64,000 bases of DNA from a bacterium (GTDB taxonomy: Bacteria > Bacillota > Clostridia > Lachnospirales > Lachnospiraceae). The notes beneath the pieces are model-generated. The model ran no database searches and was not told where the DNA came from. It worked only from the letters and a program-made list of their open reading frames with translations. This document shows positions 17,846 to 25,652 of the stretch, piece by piece (position 1 is the first letter of the stretch; each line of letters opens with the position of its first letter). Location: the NCBI GenBank assembly GCA_030535455.1, contig JAUNJY010000004.1, positions 1-64,000 of the forward strand, read 5' to 3'. The position numbers and the translations under genes are program-made.

Positions 17846-19492
17846 CTAAATATGGAGTTGGCTACATAACTTAGCTGCCGTTCTTCTGGTAATTGTCTGC
17901 TTATCTCTAACTTTCTTCATAAAATCATTAAGGTGTAACGTTCCTTTTCTGCTCTGATATCCCGTTGCAACAATCTCTAAAAACTCACTTCCAGATATTT
18001 TCTTTGCAGGAAAGATCTTTTTATCATCAATCATACTATCTGGTATTAAGCCATTCTGGTATGCACATTCCACCGTTCCGGCATATACCTCATGTCCAAT
18101 GACATCATCAAATGCATCATTATATACATTCGTTGGAAAGAAGTGCATTGCTGTAATGACAAACTCAAATGCTTCTACCCTTGTGAGAAGATCTTCTGGC
18201 CGCTCTACATGTTCAAACAATCGTTCAGTATTTGGATCTTCCATCTCTTTAAATTCCTTTGGTGGCACAATTTCAGGGAATACGTTAGGAGGCTGAAAAA
18301 CATTCTCTTCCACTTGTTCATTCATTTCAAATGAAGTTTTCTGAACAAGCTCTTTAAAAACGTATCCTGCAAAAAGAAATGCACCATAATCATTACTATG
18401 GGTGTAATCTGATGGGAAGAAATACTTCTTAACTTGTTCCTTGCCCAATTCAATTACTAATTTTTTACTTTCCTTATGTAAATCAATCAGAGTAATTCCA
18501 TACTCCTCTGCCAGCTCTTTACATACATCTGCGTATTCTTCCAGTAAATCATTATAAGTGCCATCATTGCCCCTCCATGAATTTCTTGCTAATGGGGTAA
18601 CAAGAATAGGAAATGCTCCTTTTTCATGAATTTCTTTGATATATTGTTTCATATTGTCCTTATATCCACCTTCTGCCATAAGATGAGGCAGCTTCTGATC
18701 ATTATGTCCAAATTGGATAAGACAATAATCTCCCTGTTGTATCTGATTTATTAGAATAGAATAATGCCCCTCACTGCGAAAACTTTCTGTTGTCAGCCCA
18801 GAGTGGGAATGGTTTGATATGGCTGCCTGATTACCAACATAATAGGAAAGCATCTGTCCCCAACCAGAATAACTATGATATGGGTAATAAGGGTAATCTG
18901 CACTTTGATCGGTAACCGTTGAATCACCTGCTATATAAATAGTTTTAGACTCTATTGGTACAACCTCTACCGATTTCAAATGCAGCCCTTTTCCAATTAT
19001 TGTTACGTCCAGTGTGGTATCTTCCATTGCCTTCTCATGGTTTCTAGGAATAATAGGGCAGATATTTGTAATAAATGTCCTTGTCCATTCCCTGTCAGCT
19101 TCTATTTTTCCAACATACGCAAGATGTCTTCTTCCCAGAAAGACATATGCCTCCTCCACCAGATCCTTAGTATATAAGGTAACGGTAACTTGATAATTTC
19201 CTGCACTTTGGACATCTGTTACAAACGTGCAAGGAATGCGTTCTGCCTCTTTACTACTAACAAAGCAACCATTCTCATCTGCTGCAAGTGTAGTAATTTC
19301 ACTTCCTCGATACCAGTAGACAGTATCAAATCCACTATTTAATTCCGGAAGCTGTAACCGTTCCTGCTTGTTACGATTTGCTTCCACTAAAAATCCATAA
19401 TCAATTTCTCCTGGCCTGCTTAATGCTAAATAATTTTTATCCGGTGTAACGGCTATGCCATCACCCCCTGCCAAACCAAACTGATATTTCAT
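17846..19492 (-). CDS. CE12-type rhamnogalacturonan acetylesterase with SLH-like C-terminal domain
   Basis: 548 residues in three parts. Residues 1-185 form a beta-rich accessory domain. Residues 190-400 are an SGNH hydrolase of the YesT/YesY/RGAE type: block I IYIAGDSTVTDQ (Ser), then LIQFGHNDQK and the Asp/His pair in SDYTHSNDYGA. Residues 430-548 resemble degenerate S-layer-homology repeats (LTRVEAFEFVITAM, AFDDVIGHEVYAGTVECAYQNGLI, ITRRTAAKLC). There is no signal peptide, so the enzyme should be cytoplasmic and remove acetyl groups from imported oligosaccharides. SLH modules normally anchor exported proteins to cell wall, so their presence here is odd. GAGGGG lies 6 bases before the ATG. 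Confidence 0.87.
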   Translation of the reverse strand: MKYQFGLAGGDGIAVTPDKNYLALSRPGEIDYGFLVEANRNKQERLQLPELNSGFDTVYWYRGSEITTLAADENGCFVSSKEAERIPCTFVTDVQSAGNYQVTVTLYTKDLVEEAYVFLGRRHLAYVGKIEADREWTRTFITNICPIIPRNHEKAMEDTTLDVTIIGKGLHLKSVEVVPIESKTIYIAGDSTVTDQSADYPYYPYHSYSGWGQMLSYYVGNQAAISNHSHSGLTTESFRSEGHYSILINQIQQGDYCLIQFGHNDQKLPHLMAEGGYKDNMKQYIKEIHEKGAFPILVTPLARNSWRGNDGTYNDLLEEYADVCKELAEEYGITLIDLHKESKKLVIELGKEQVKKYFFPSDYTHSNDYGAFLFAGYVFKELVQKTSFEMNEQVEENVFQPPNVFPEIVPPKEFKEMEDPNTERLFEHVERPEDLLTRVEAFEFVITAMHFFPTNVYNDAFDDVIGHEVYAGTVECAYQNGLIPDSMIDDKKIFPAKKISGSEFLEIVATGYQSRKGTLHLNDFMKKVRDKQTITRRTAAKLCSQLHI

Positions 19493-19539
19493 ATACTTCC
19501 CCTCTCAATTCCTTCATTACAATTTCTCTCAATTAGTAA

Positions 19540-20589
19540 CTATAAAGCCCCGTCACATCTTGTATTTCCATAATCCAAAACATCTGCCAAGAATGCTAAT
19601 GCCAGGCCTTGTCCCCAGCCTTGGGTCCATCTCTTAGAAATATTACGATATCCATCTCGATCCTTCATGACTGCTGTTCCACCAGAGACATCTAACACGC
19701 GTCCATCAGAACTAATATGTTCTAAAACACCCTTGATTGACTTATTGATATATTTAATATGTAATGGATTTCCTTTGGTCAACATAGCTGCTGCAATTCC
19801 ACAGCTTGCTGAGATTTCTTCATATGATTCAGGATCATCCAGTATGGTTCTCCAAAGACCATTCTCTGTCTGTAATAATTTTAGTGCTGCTAATTGCTCA
19901 TTTAAGGATCCTGCCACATCCATAAACTTTGGATACAGATAGCATTCAGGCAAGATAACGCCTACTCTTGACATTGTGTATGCAGCCCATGCATTGGCTC
20001 TTCCCCAGTAGAAACCTGACATATGGTTTCCTGCTATATTATCATACCCGTGATACCATAATCCTGTTTGAGGATCTTGCAAATAATTAATATGCCAATA
20101 GTATTGATTTAAGGCATCCTCAATAATTTCCTGATCATTTAGCTTTACTCCAACACGAAGCATAAAGTATGCTGCCATAAATAATGTATCAGCCCAAGCC
20201 TGTTCTGGAAAATCATTATTTACAGATACTGTATGCTGTAATACTGAGTCACCAAAACGGAGTGCATGATTTCTAAGATAATCTAACTTGCTAAGTACCA
20301 CATTCCAGTACTTTTCATCTCCGGTTGCTTCATAAAGGGTAATCATGCAATGTCCCATTGCGCATGTATTTACCGTCCATTCTGGAAGGCCAAGTTCCAT
20401 ATATTCATCAATTCTCTCTTTCATAAGAGTTAAATATTTTTCATTCTTTGTCACTTCATATGCCCTGCTGATTCCATAATATCCTACACCGCAAGACCAA
20501 TCCCATGTCATATCCATACGCATGGTTCTTTCTACAACTGCATCCATAAGTTCTTCAATTTTATTTTTATCAAATTCTAACTCTACCAT
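19540..20589 (-). CDS. GH105 unsaturated rhamnogalacturonyl hydrolase (YteR/YesR-like)
   Basis: 349 residues, usual length, cytoplasmic. An (alpha/alpha)6 barrel enzyme that removes the unsaturated galacturonyl unit left by rhamnogalacturonan lyases from deltaGalA-Rha oligosaccharides. Visible: MTWDWSCGVGYYGISRAYE, PEWTVNTCAMGH, the catalytic Asp in EQAWADTLFMAAYF, GLWYHGYDNI with SGFYWGRANAWAAYTMSRV, and RWTQGWGQGLALAFL. The ATG is chosen with GAGG 5 bases upstream rather than the GTG two codons before. It is separated from the upstream binding-protein gene by a strong stem-loop. Presence of GH105 implies that RG lyases exist elsewhere in the genome. Confidence 0.93.
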   Translation of the reverse strand: MVELEFDKNKIEELMDAVVERTMRMDMTWDWSCGVGYYGISRAYEVTKNEKYLTLMKERIDEYMELGLPEWTVNTCAMGHCMITLYEATGDEKYWNVVLSKLDYLRNHALRFGDSVLQHTVSVNNDFPEQAWADTLFMAAYFMLRVGVKLNDQEIIEDALNQYYWHINYLQDPQTGLWYHGYDNIAGNHMSGFYWGRANAWAAYTMSRVGVILPECYLYPKFMDVAGSLNEQLAALKLLQTENGLWRTILDDPESYEEISASCGIAAAMLTKGNPLHIKYINKSIKGVLEHISSDGRVLDVSGGTAVMKDRDGYRNISKRWTQGWGQGLALAFLADVLDYGNTRCDGAL

Positions 20590-20608
20590 ATTCACCTCAT
20601 ATATTCAG

Positions 20609-20648
20609 AATGCTGGACTGCAATAAACGTTTGTTGCAATCCAGCATT
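20609..20648 (-). other. Intercistronic stem-loop after the binding-protein gene
   Basis: 15-bp stem (AATGCTGGACTGCAA with TTGCAATCCAGCATT, one G/T pair) around a 10-base loop. No T-run follows on the minus strand, so it is unlikely to terminate fully. In sugar-importer operons such hairpins stabilise or punctuate the highly expressed binding-protein mRNA. Confidence 0.65.
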
Positions 20649-20672
20649 GTATTATCGTATTACTTTCAACGA

Positions 20673-22301
20673 TTATTGAGCAACGTATGCTCCCTCTTTA
20701 ATTAATGATTCTTTTTCATCTAAAATTGCTTGGTATCCACCATCAAGATAATCTTTGCAGTGTTTCTCATATTTTGCATCAAACTCTTCTGGCTTACATG
20801 TAATTAAGTCAACATAGAACTCTTTCCACATAGCTGCAAGATCAGCAGAATATTCTGAAATAGACTCAACAGTCTTACTAAAGATTGGTGTAAGGATACC
20901 GTATTTCTCGTTATCTTGTGCATATTTATATGCATCCTCGATTAACTTTTCATAACCAGCAGGAGCTAATGTCTTTAAGTTTGCCTTATAAGTCTTTTCT
21001 TCTGTGTCATATGTTTGAAGTTCATTTACTAAGCACCAGTAATCTTTGTTGTTATTGTTAGAAAGTTTGGATTCACCTGCGTAGTCTGCTACAGGAACTG
21101 CAATACCATCTTCTAAATTGTAGTTCTGACCTTCAACACCATTTTGTAAATAGAATAAGTTATCTGACTGGCTCATCCAATCAAGGAACATCCAGATTGC
21201 TGCACGTTGTTCATCAGATGTCTTTGCATTGATACCCATGATCATACCATAGTTTGGATATTGGTAGTAATAAGCATTTCCGTCTTTAGATAATGCAGCT
21301 GGATTAAGTGTTGCAACTTTAGCATTCTTATCATTAGCTAATAAAGAAGAAATAACATCTGTTGAGCTATTGATGTATAATCCATAAACACCTGTGTTAC
21401 CAGAAACGAAATCTGCTTTTGCATCAGCATCTGTTACATTCAAGTAGAATTCTGGATCTAATGTACCATTGTTAAATTGAGCATTTTGCTCTTTTAAGAA
21501 TTCTTTTGTTGGTTCCCAAGTAAATGGAGCAACATTTAAATCTAAGTATTTAGCTTTATCTTCTTTGGAAACATCGTTTGATAAGAAACCATACTCATAT
21601 GTAAAACTTCCTGTAATTAATTGAGCACCATTCTTTCCAAGACCAGCTTCTTTCCAAGCGTCTAATACTTTGTTGAATTCCTCTAAGTTTGTAGGCATTT
21701 CCATATTTACTTTGTCTAACCAATCCTGACGGATTAAAGTTACATAGTTATAGTAAATTGGATCACGTTTTGCAAAGAAGAATGCATTCTTTCCATCAAC
21801 TTTGCCATATTGTTCAATTGTATCTTTTACTGTTTTATAGTAGTTTGGTGCATAGTAAGCAATTTCATCATAATCTAACTCTTGCATTGCCTCATCACTA
21901 TAATAATTTAATGCTTGTGGCATATCATAGTGGAAGATAATGTCTGGAGCTGTTCCTGCTGCAAGCATCTGTTTGTAGTCAGCTACTTCTGTCTTACGAC
22001 CAATTGCAGTATACTCTACTTTGACATTATATTTGTCCCCAAATTCCTTTTGGATCCATTTTGTATAGTAATTGTTTGCTACATCCCAACCTTCAAATGC
22101 ACGGTCATAAACTGGGATCTTGATTGTTACTTGTTGTTCAAATCCTTTGGAATAATCCTTATAGTTTCCATTCTCCTTATTACCATCGGAGCTGCTGCTA
22201 GTACTTGTGGATTTTCCACCGCAGCCTGCTACAGTCATTGCTGTCATAGCTGTTACCAAAGCAATTGAAACTGCTTTTTTAAATAAACCTACTCTCTTCA
22301 T
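20673..22301 (-). CDS. Extracellular sugar-binding lipoprotein of an ABC importer (YtcQ/LplA-like)
   Basis: 542 residues. Signal peptide MKRVGLFKKAVSIALVTAMTAMTVAGC with lipobox VAGC; the mature protein begins at Cys and a Ser/Gly linker. The body is a family-1 solute-binding protein of the large YtcQ/YesO kind: QVTIKIPVYDRAFEGWDVANNYYTKW, AAGTAPDIIFHYDMP, WMFLDWMSQSDNLFYLQNG. It captures oligosaccharides, here most likely RG-I fragments judging from the downstream enzymes. The start is the ATG with AAAGGAGG 8 bases upstream; the frame continues 21 codons further without a ribosome site. Third gene of the operon after two permeases. Confidence 0.94.
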   Translation of the reverse strand: MKRVGLFKKAVSIALVTAMTAMTVAGCGGKSTSTSSSSDGNKENGNYKDYSKGFEQQVTIKIPVYDRAFEGWDVANNYYTKWIQKEFGDKYNVKVEYTAIGRKTEVADYKQMLAAGTAPDIIFHYDMPQALNYYSDEAMQELDYDEIAYYAPNYYKTVKDTIEQYGKVDGKNAFFFAKRDPIYYNYVTLIRQDWLDKVNMEMPTNLEEFNKVLDAWKEAGLGKNGAQLITGSFTYEYGFLSNDVSKEDKAKYLDLNVAPFTWEPTKEFLKEQNAQFNNGTLDPEFYLNVTDADAKADFVSGNTGVYGLYINSSTDVISSLLANDKNAKVATLNPAALSKDGNAYYYQYPNYGMIMGINAKTSDEQRAAIWMFLDWMSQSDNLFYLQNGVEGQNYNLEDGIAVPVADYAGESKLSNNNNKDYWCLVNELQTYDTEEKTYKANLKTLAPAGYEKLIEDAYKYAQDNEKYGILTPIFSKTVESISEYSADLAAMWKEFYVDLITCKPEEFDAKYEKHCKDYLDGGYQAILDEKESLIKEGAYVAQ

Positions 22302-22388
22302 TATAACTTCCTCCTTTTGATTATAATAACTTAGTTTATTAACTAATTTATTAACAATACTCACCCTTTGCTTTGTGTTCCCTGTATA

Positions 22389-23282
22389 TTAGCCCTTAAC
22401 GCCACCAACCATGGTACCTTGTACAAAATATTTCTGTACAAATGGATAAACAATAATGATTGGAACCGTTGCAAATATAACACAAGCGGCTTTTAAAACT
22501 TCTGGATTTGTCAACACACCGGTGTTTCCACCTTCTGCTTGAAATGATTCCTGTGCTGAAACAACCAGGTTGTATAACTTAAGCTGTAATGGTTTTAAGT
22601 CTGCACGTTGTTTGATATAGAATAATGCATCCTGATAGGAGTTCCAACGTCCAACTGCATAAAACAGTGCGATGGTTGCAATAATTGGTTTTGAAAGTGG
22701 AACAACGATGCTTCGAAGTATTCTAAAGTGTCCTGCTCCATCCATTAGGGCTGCTTCTACCAAACTATCTGGTATGCTGGCACTAAAGTTTGTCTTCATA
22801 ATCAATAAGTTGTATGGTGCAAAACATAGTGGAAGAATTAAACACCAAATAGTATCTAACATATGTAATTCATTCATTAATAAGTAATCTGGGATTGTTC
22901 CTGCTGCAAAATACATTGTGAACATAATTAAGAATGTCATTACTTTTCCGCCCTTAAGTTCTTTTCTACTAAGTGCATATGCTGCTGATATTGTAAGGAA
23001 CATACCGATTACGGTAAATGTTACTGTTATTACGATTGTAACAACCATAGATCTGATAATGGAACTATCTGCAAAAATCTTCTTGTATGCCGATAAGTTA
23101 AATCCTTCTGGCAAAAGAATTACCTTATTTGCTATTACATAAGCTTCATCACTAATGGAAACTGAAAATACATGGATAAAAGGAAATAAGCATGTAATAG
23201 AAACCAATATAAGTATGATCCAGAAAACTACATCGGCAACGCTAGTTTTCTTCTTGCCTTTCTTTGATGTATTTGTATTCAC
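22389..23282 (-). CDS. Carbohydrate ABC transporter permease (YtcP/LplC-like)
   Basis: 297 residues, six membrane helices. The EAA loop that docks the ATPase is EAALMDGAGHFRILRSIVVPLSKP. The C-terminus ending YPFVQKYFVQGTMVGGVKG is diagnostic of the LplC/YtcP type. The start is a GTG: GGGGGGAT lies 6-7 bases upstream and overlaps the stop of the preceding permease gene, so the two are translationally coupled. The longer frame to an upstream ATG would overlap the neighbour by 23 bases and has no ribosome site. Partner of the YteP-like permease and the binding lipoprotein. Confidence 0.93.
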   Translation of the reverse strand: MNTNTSKKGKKKTSVADVVFWIILILVSITCLFPFIHVFSVSISDEAYVIANKVILLPEGFNLSAYKKIFADSSIIRSMVVTIVITVTFTVIGMFLTISAAYALSRKELKGGKVMTFLIMFTMYFAAGTIPDYLLMNELHMLDTIWCLILPLCFAPYNLLIMKTNFSASIPDSLVEAALMDGAGHFRILRSIVVPLSKPIIATIALFYAVGRWNSYQDALFYIKQRADLKPLQLKLYNLVVSAQESFQAEGGNTGVLTNPEVLKAACVIFATVPIIIVYPFVQKYFVQGTMVGGVKG

Positions 23283-23295
23283 TATTTTATCCCCC

Positions 23296-24246
23296 CTATA
23301 GAAGTCCGTCTTCTCCAATTTTTTTAGCTACCTTATCGGCTGCCAATACTAAAATCAATCCAATGACTGATTGGAATAAGCCTAATGCAGTTGCTTCACT
23401 AAACTTACCATTTTCAATACCCCATCGATAAACCAACACTGGAATTGTTGTAACATATTCCGTTGCTTTTGCATTTGATAACGCCATAATTCTTTCGAAT
23501 GATCCCTGCATCATTCTACCAAGGTTCATAATAAGTAAGATAACGACCGTACTCTTAATACATGGCATTGTTACATGTAAACATCTCTTCCAACGGTTAG
23601 CTCCATCAATATGTGCTGCCTCATACAACTCTGGATTTACATTGGTGATTGCAGCTAGATAAATAATTGTTCCCCATCCCATTGACTGCCAAACACCGAT
23701 TAATATGTAAGTAATCAGCCACCATGTATCCTCTTGCAGGAATGGAATTGGGCTCGCCCCTATGTTTTTGATCAAGGTATTAACAACACCATTACTTACA
23801 CTAAATAACTGATATCCTAATGCTGCAATGATTACCCATGAAAGGAAATGAGGTAGATACATTAACGTTTGTGTAATTTTCTTAAACCACTTGCAACGAA
23901 TTTCATTTAAGATTAATGCTAAAATGATTGGCATTGGAAAACCAAAAATCAAATCCAGCACGTTAAGTAATAACGTATTCTTTACTGCTGGCCAAAAATC
24001 TCTTTTTGCAAAAATCTTAGCGAAGATATCAAGTCCAACCCAATCGCTGGCAGAAATTCCTTTTGCTACCTTGTAGTTTTTAAACGCAATGGTCAAACCG
24101 TAATATGGTAAAAATTTAAAAACGATTAAAAAGATCATTGGAAGTGCCATTAATGCATATAACTGCCATGTCTTCTTAAAATACCTTTTCCAATTAGTTT
24201 TCGGCGTTATTCCAACAGTTTTTCCCCTCTTACTTTTGTTTCTCAT
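23296..24246 (-). CDS. Carbohydrate ABC transporter permease (YteP/LplB-like)
   Basis: 316 residues. A basic N-terminus, then six helices beginning QLYALMALPMIFLIVFKFLPYYGLTIAFKNY, the LplB/YteP signature. EAA loop: YEAAHIDGANRWKRCLHVTMPCI. First gene of the long operon that runs to rhaM. No ATPase gene is found anywhere in the operon, so a shared MsmX/UgpC-type ATPase must energise the importer, as known for this permease family in Bacillus. A -10 box lies about 50 bases upstream. Confidence 0.93.
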   Translation of the reverse strand: MRNKSKRGKTVGITPKTNWKRYFKKTWQLYALMALPMIFLIVFKFLPYYGLTIAFKNYKVAKGISASDWVGLDIFAKIFAKRDFWPAVKNTLLLNVLDLIFGFPMPIILALILNEIRCKWFKKITQTLMYLPHFLSWVIIAALGYQLFSVSNGVVNTLIKNIGASPIPFLQEDTWWLITYILIGVWQSMGWGTIIYLAAITNVNPELYEAAHIDGANRWKRCLHVTMPCIKSTVVILLIMNLGRMMQGSFERIMALSNAKATEYVTTIPVLVYRWGIENGKFSEATALGLFQSVIGLILVLAADKVAKKIGEDGLL

Positions 24247-24295
24247 CCTCTTCTTTGACCCCCTTGCACAATTTTTACTTCCTTTATGTGATATT

Positions 24296-24301
24296 ATTAT
24301 A
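24296..24301 (-). promoter_or_regulatory. Candidate -10 box of the RG-I operon
   Basis: TATAAT on the minus strand about 50 bases before the first permease gene. No recognisable -35 hexamer stands 16-18 bases upstream, as expected for a promoter that needs an activator such as the divergently encoded AraC protein. Confidence 0.5.
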
Positions 24302-24365
24302 CAATATGACTAAGTAATCTTCATATCATTCACAATTCAATTCTATGCATTTTTGTCCATATTCC

Positions 24366-24394
24366 TTGTTTTTCCATTGGAAATATTTTATAAT
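24366..24394 (+). promoter_or_regulatory. Promoter with palindrome before the AraC gene
   Basis: TTGTTT (24366-24371), 17-base spacer, TATAAT (24389-24394), 40 bases before the araC-family ATG. The spacer holds TTTCCATTGGAAA (24371-24383), a palindrome that could be an operator for autoregulation. Confidence 0.6.
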
Positions 24395-24433
24395 ATGGAA
24401 ATAATGACCAATATGATGAAAGGAGCATTTTTT

Positions 24434-25381
24434 ATGGCAAACTCTAAGAAAAAAATCATTGAATTTCGTAATTATAATCTGCCGCCAAAATTTCCAGTAC
24501 TTCTGCTCTCTGGAGATGACTGGCATATCTCCGATGTTCCCGCAAAATGTCTACACTTCCACAACTGCCTGGAAATTGGCATATGTGAGTCTGACAGCGG
24601 TACCATTGAATTTATAAACAAGTCATTTACCTTCCATAAAGGTGATATCACCCTTATCCCAAGCAATATAGCCCATACTACATATTCCGCTCCTGGAACA
24701 TCCAGCAAATGGAGCTACCTCTTTATTGATACTGAAAAATTTATCTACCCATTATCCTCACTAGATTTTATCCCGCAAAGTACAGCCATTCAAAATATGC
24801 TTCACTCACAAAGTGCAATCTTTTCAAGGGACTTGCATCCTGAAATTTACGATCTTGTGATCTACATCATTCAGATCCTTGAAAAAAAAGCTCCCAACTA
24901 CGACTATATCTGTGGCAGCCTGTTTACTGCACTACTTATTAACATCCTGAATGTATATAATTCTTCTAATCCCACTGAGACAATTAATAAAGAAAAGCCC
25001 GATAACTCCTTTTCCATTGCCCCAGCCTTGGAATACATACGCAAAAACTATATGCTAGACTTTCCTATTAGTTCTCTTGCAGATATGTGCCATATGAGCT
25101 ATACCCATTTTCGACGCACATTTGCTTCTGTTATGGGTACTGGAACACTGGAATATCTCACAAAAGTCCGAATTGAAAAGGCCTCACAGCTTCTTCGAAC
25201 CACAGACATGCCAATTCTTAATATTTCAGAAATGGTTGGCTTTACATCTCTTTCAAGCTTTAACCGCCATTTCAATACAATCATTGGAGAAAGTCCTCGA
25301 AATTGGCGTAAAAAAATGTCCATCACTACTGAATTGCCTGTATTTAAAAATACTGGATGGATGACCCCACCCAAAGACTAG
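24434..25381 (+). CDS. AraC family transcriptional regulator (RG-I operon)
   Basis: 315 residues. N-terminal cupin-like sensor domain (about 20-165; HFHNCLEIGICESDSG and FHKGDITLIPSNIAHTTY). C-terminal AraC double helix-turn-helix (about 205-300; SSLADMCHMSYTHFRRTFASVMGTGTLEYLTKVRIEKASQLL and the second helix pair around ISEMVGFTSLSSFNRHF). The start is the ATG 8 bases after AAAGGAG. Divergent from the importer-enzyme operon, which points to control of that operon in response to an oligosaccharide or rhamnose-type ligand. Its own promoter contains a palindrome. Confidence 0.92.
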   Translation: MANSKKKIIEFRNYNLPPKFPVLLLSGDDWHISDVPAKCLHFHNCLEIGICESDSGTIEFINKSFTFHKGDITLIPSNIAHTTYSAPGTSSKWSYLFIDTEKFIYPLSSLDFIPQSTAIQNMLHSQSAIFSRDLHPEIYDLVIYIIQILEKKAPNYDYICGSLFTALLINILNVYNSSNPTETINKEKPDNSFSIAPALEYIRKNYMLDFPISSLADMCHMSYTHFRRTFASVMGTGTLEYLTKVRIEKASQLLRTTDMPILNISEMVGFTSLSSFNRHFNTIIGESPRNWRKKMSITTELPVFKNTGWMTPPKD

Positions 25382-25389
25382 TCATCAAA

Positions 25390-25638
25390 TCACCAATTTT
25401 TATATGGACATTTCTTTTTCTTCACTGCAGCCCTCACTTCTACAAAGCACCCACAGGCCCCGCAAGTGGCTTCTTCAAGCCACTTGCATTCCCTGCATAT
25501 AGAAAGTCTTTTCTGAAACTCCGCTTCCGGTGTTCTTTCCTTATTTGAAAGCCCATGAATATAGTTATATACGATTTCCTTTTCTTTTCCGGAATTACGA
25601 TCGGAAAGAAGGCATTTTTTGCAAACTCTCTGTTCCAT
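25390..25638 (-). CDS. Small cysteine-rich protein, DUF6171-like
   Basis: 82 residues with nine cysteines: CKKC near the start, then CRECKWLEEATCGACGC and a last C in KKKKCPYKNW, a pattern for binding zinc. Cytoplasmic. The ATG chosen lies 6 bases after GGAG; an ATG four codons earlier has only a weak site. It follows the GH51 gene by 14 bases as the last gene of the rhaBAD operon and converges with the AraC gene, 8 bases away with no terminator between. Function unknown. An 11-bp perfect inverted repeat lies inside the gene (25462-25487). Confidence 0.72.
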   Translation of the reverse strand: MEQRVCKKCLLSDRNSGKEKEIVYNYIHGLSNKERTPEAEFQKRLSICRECKWLEEATCGACGCFVEVRAAVKKKKCPYKNW

Positions 25639-25652
25639 TGTCTGCTCCATCT

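Noticed and set aside
22320-22355. TTGTTAATAAATTAGTTAA on the minus strand before the binding-protein gene, resembling a Rex site
   Set aside because: Only the first half-site fits; the second half is a direct, not inverted, copy.
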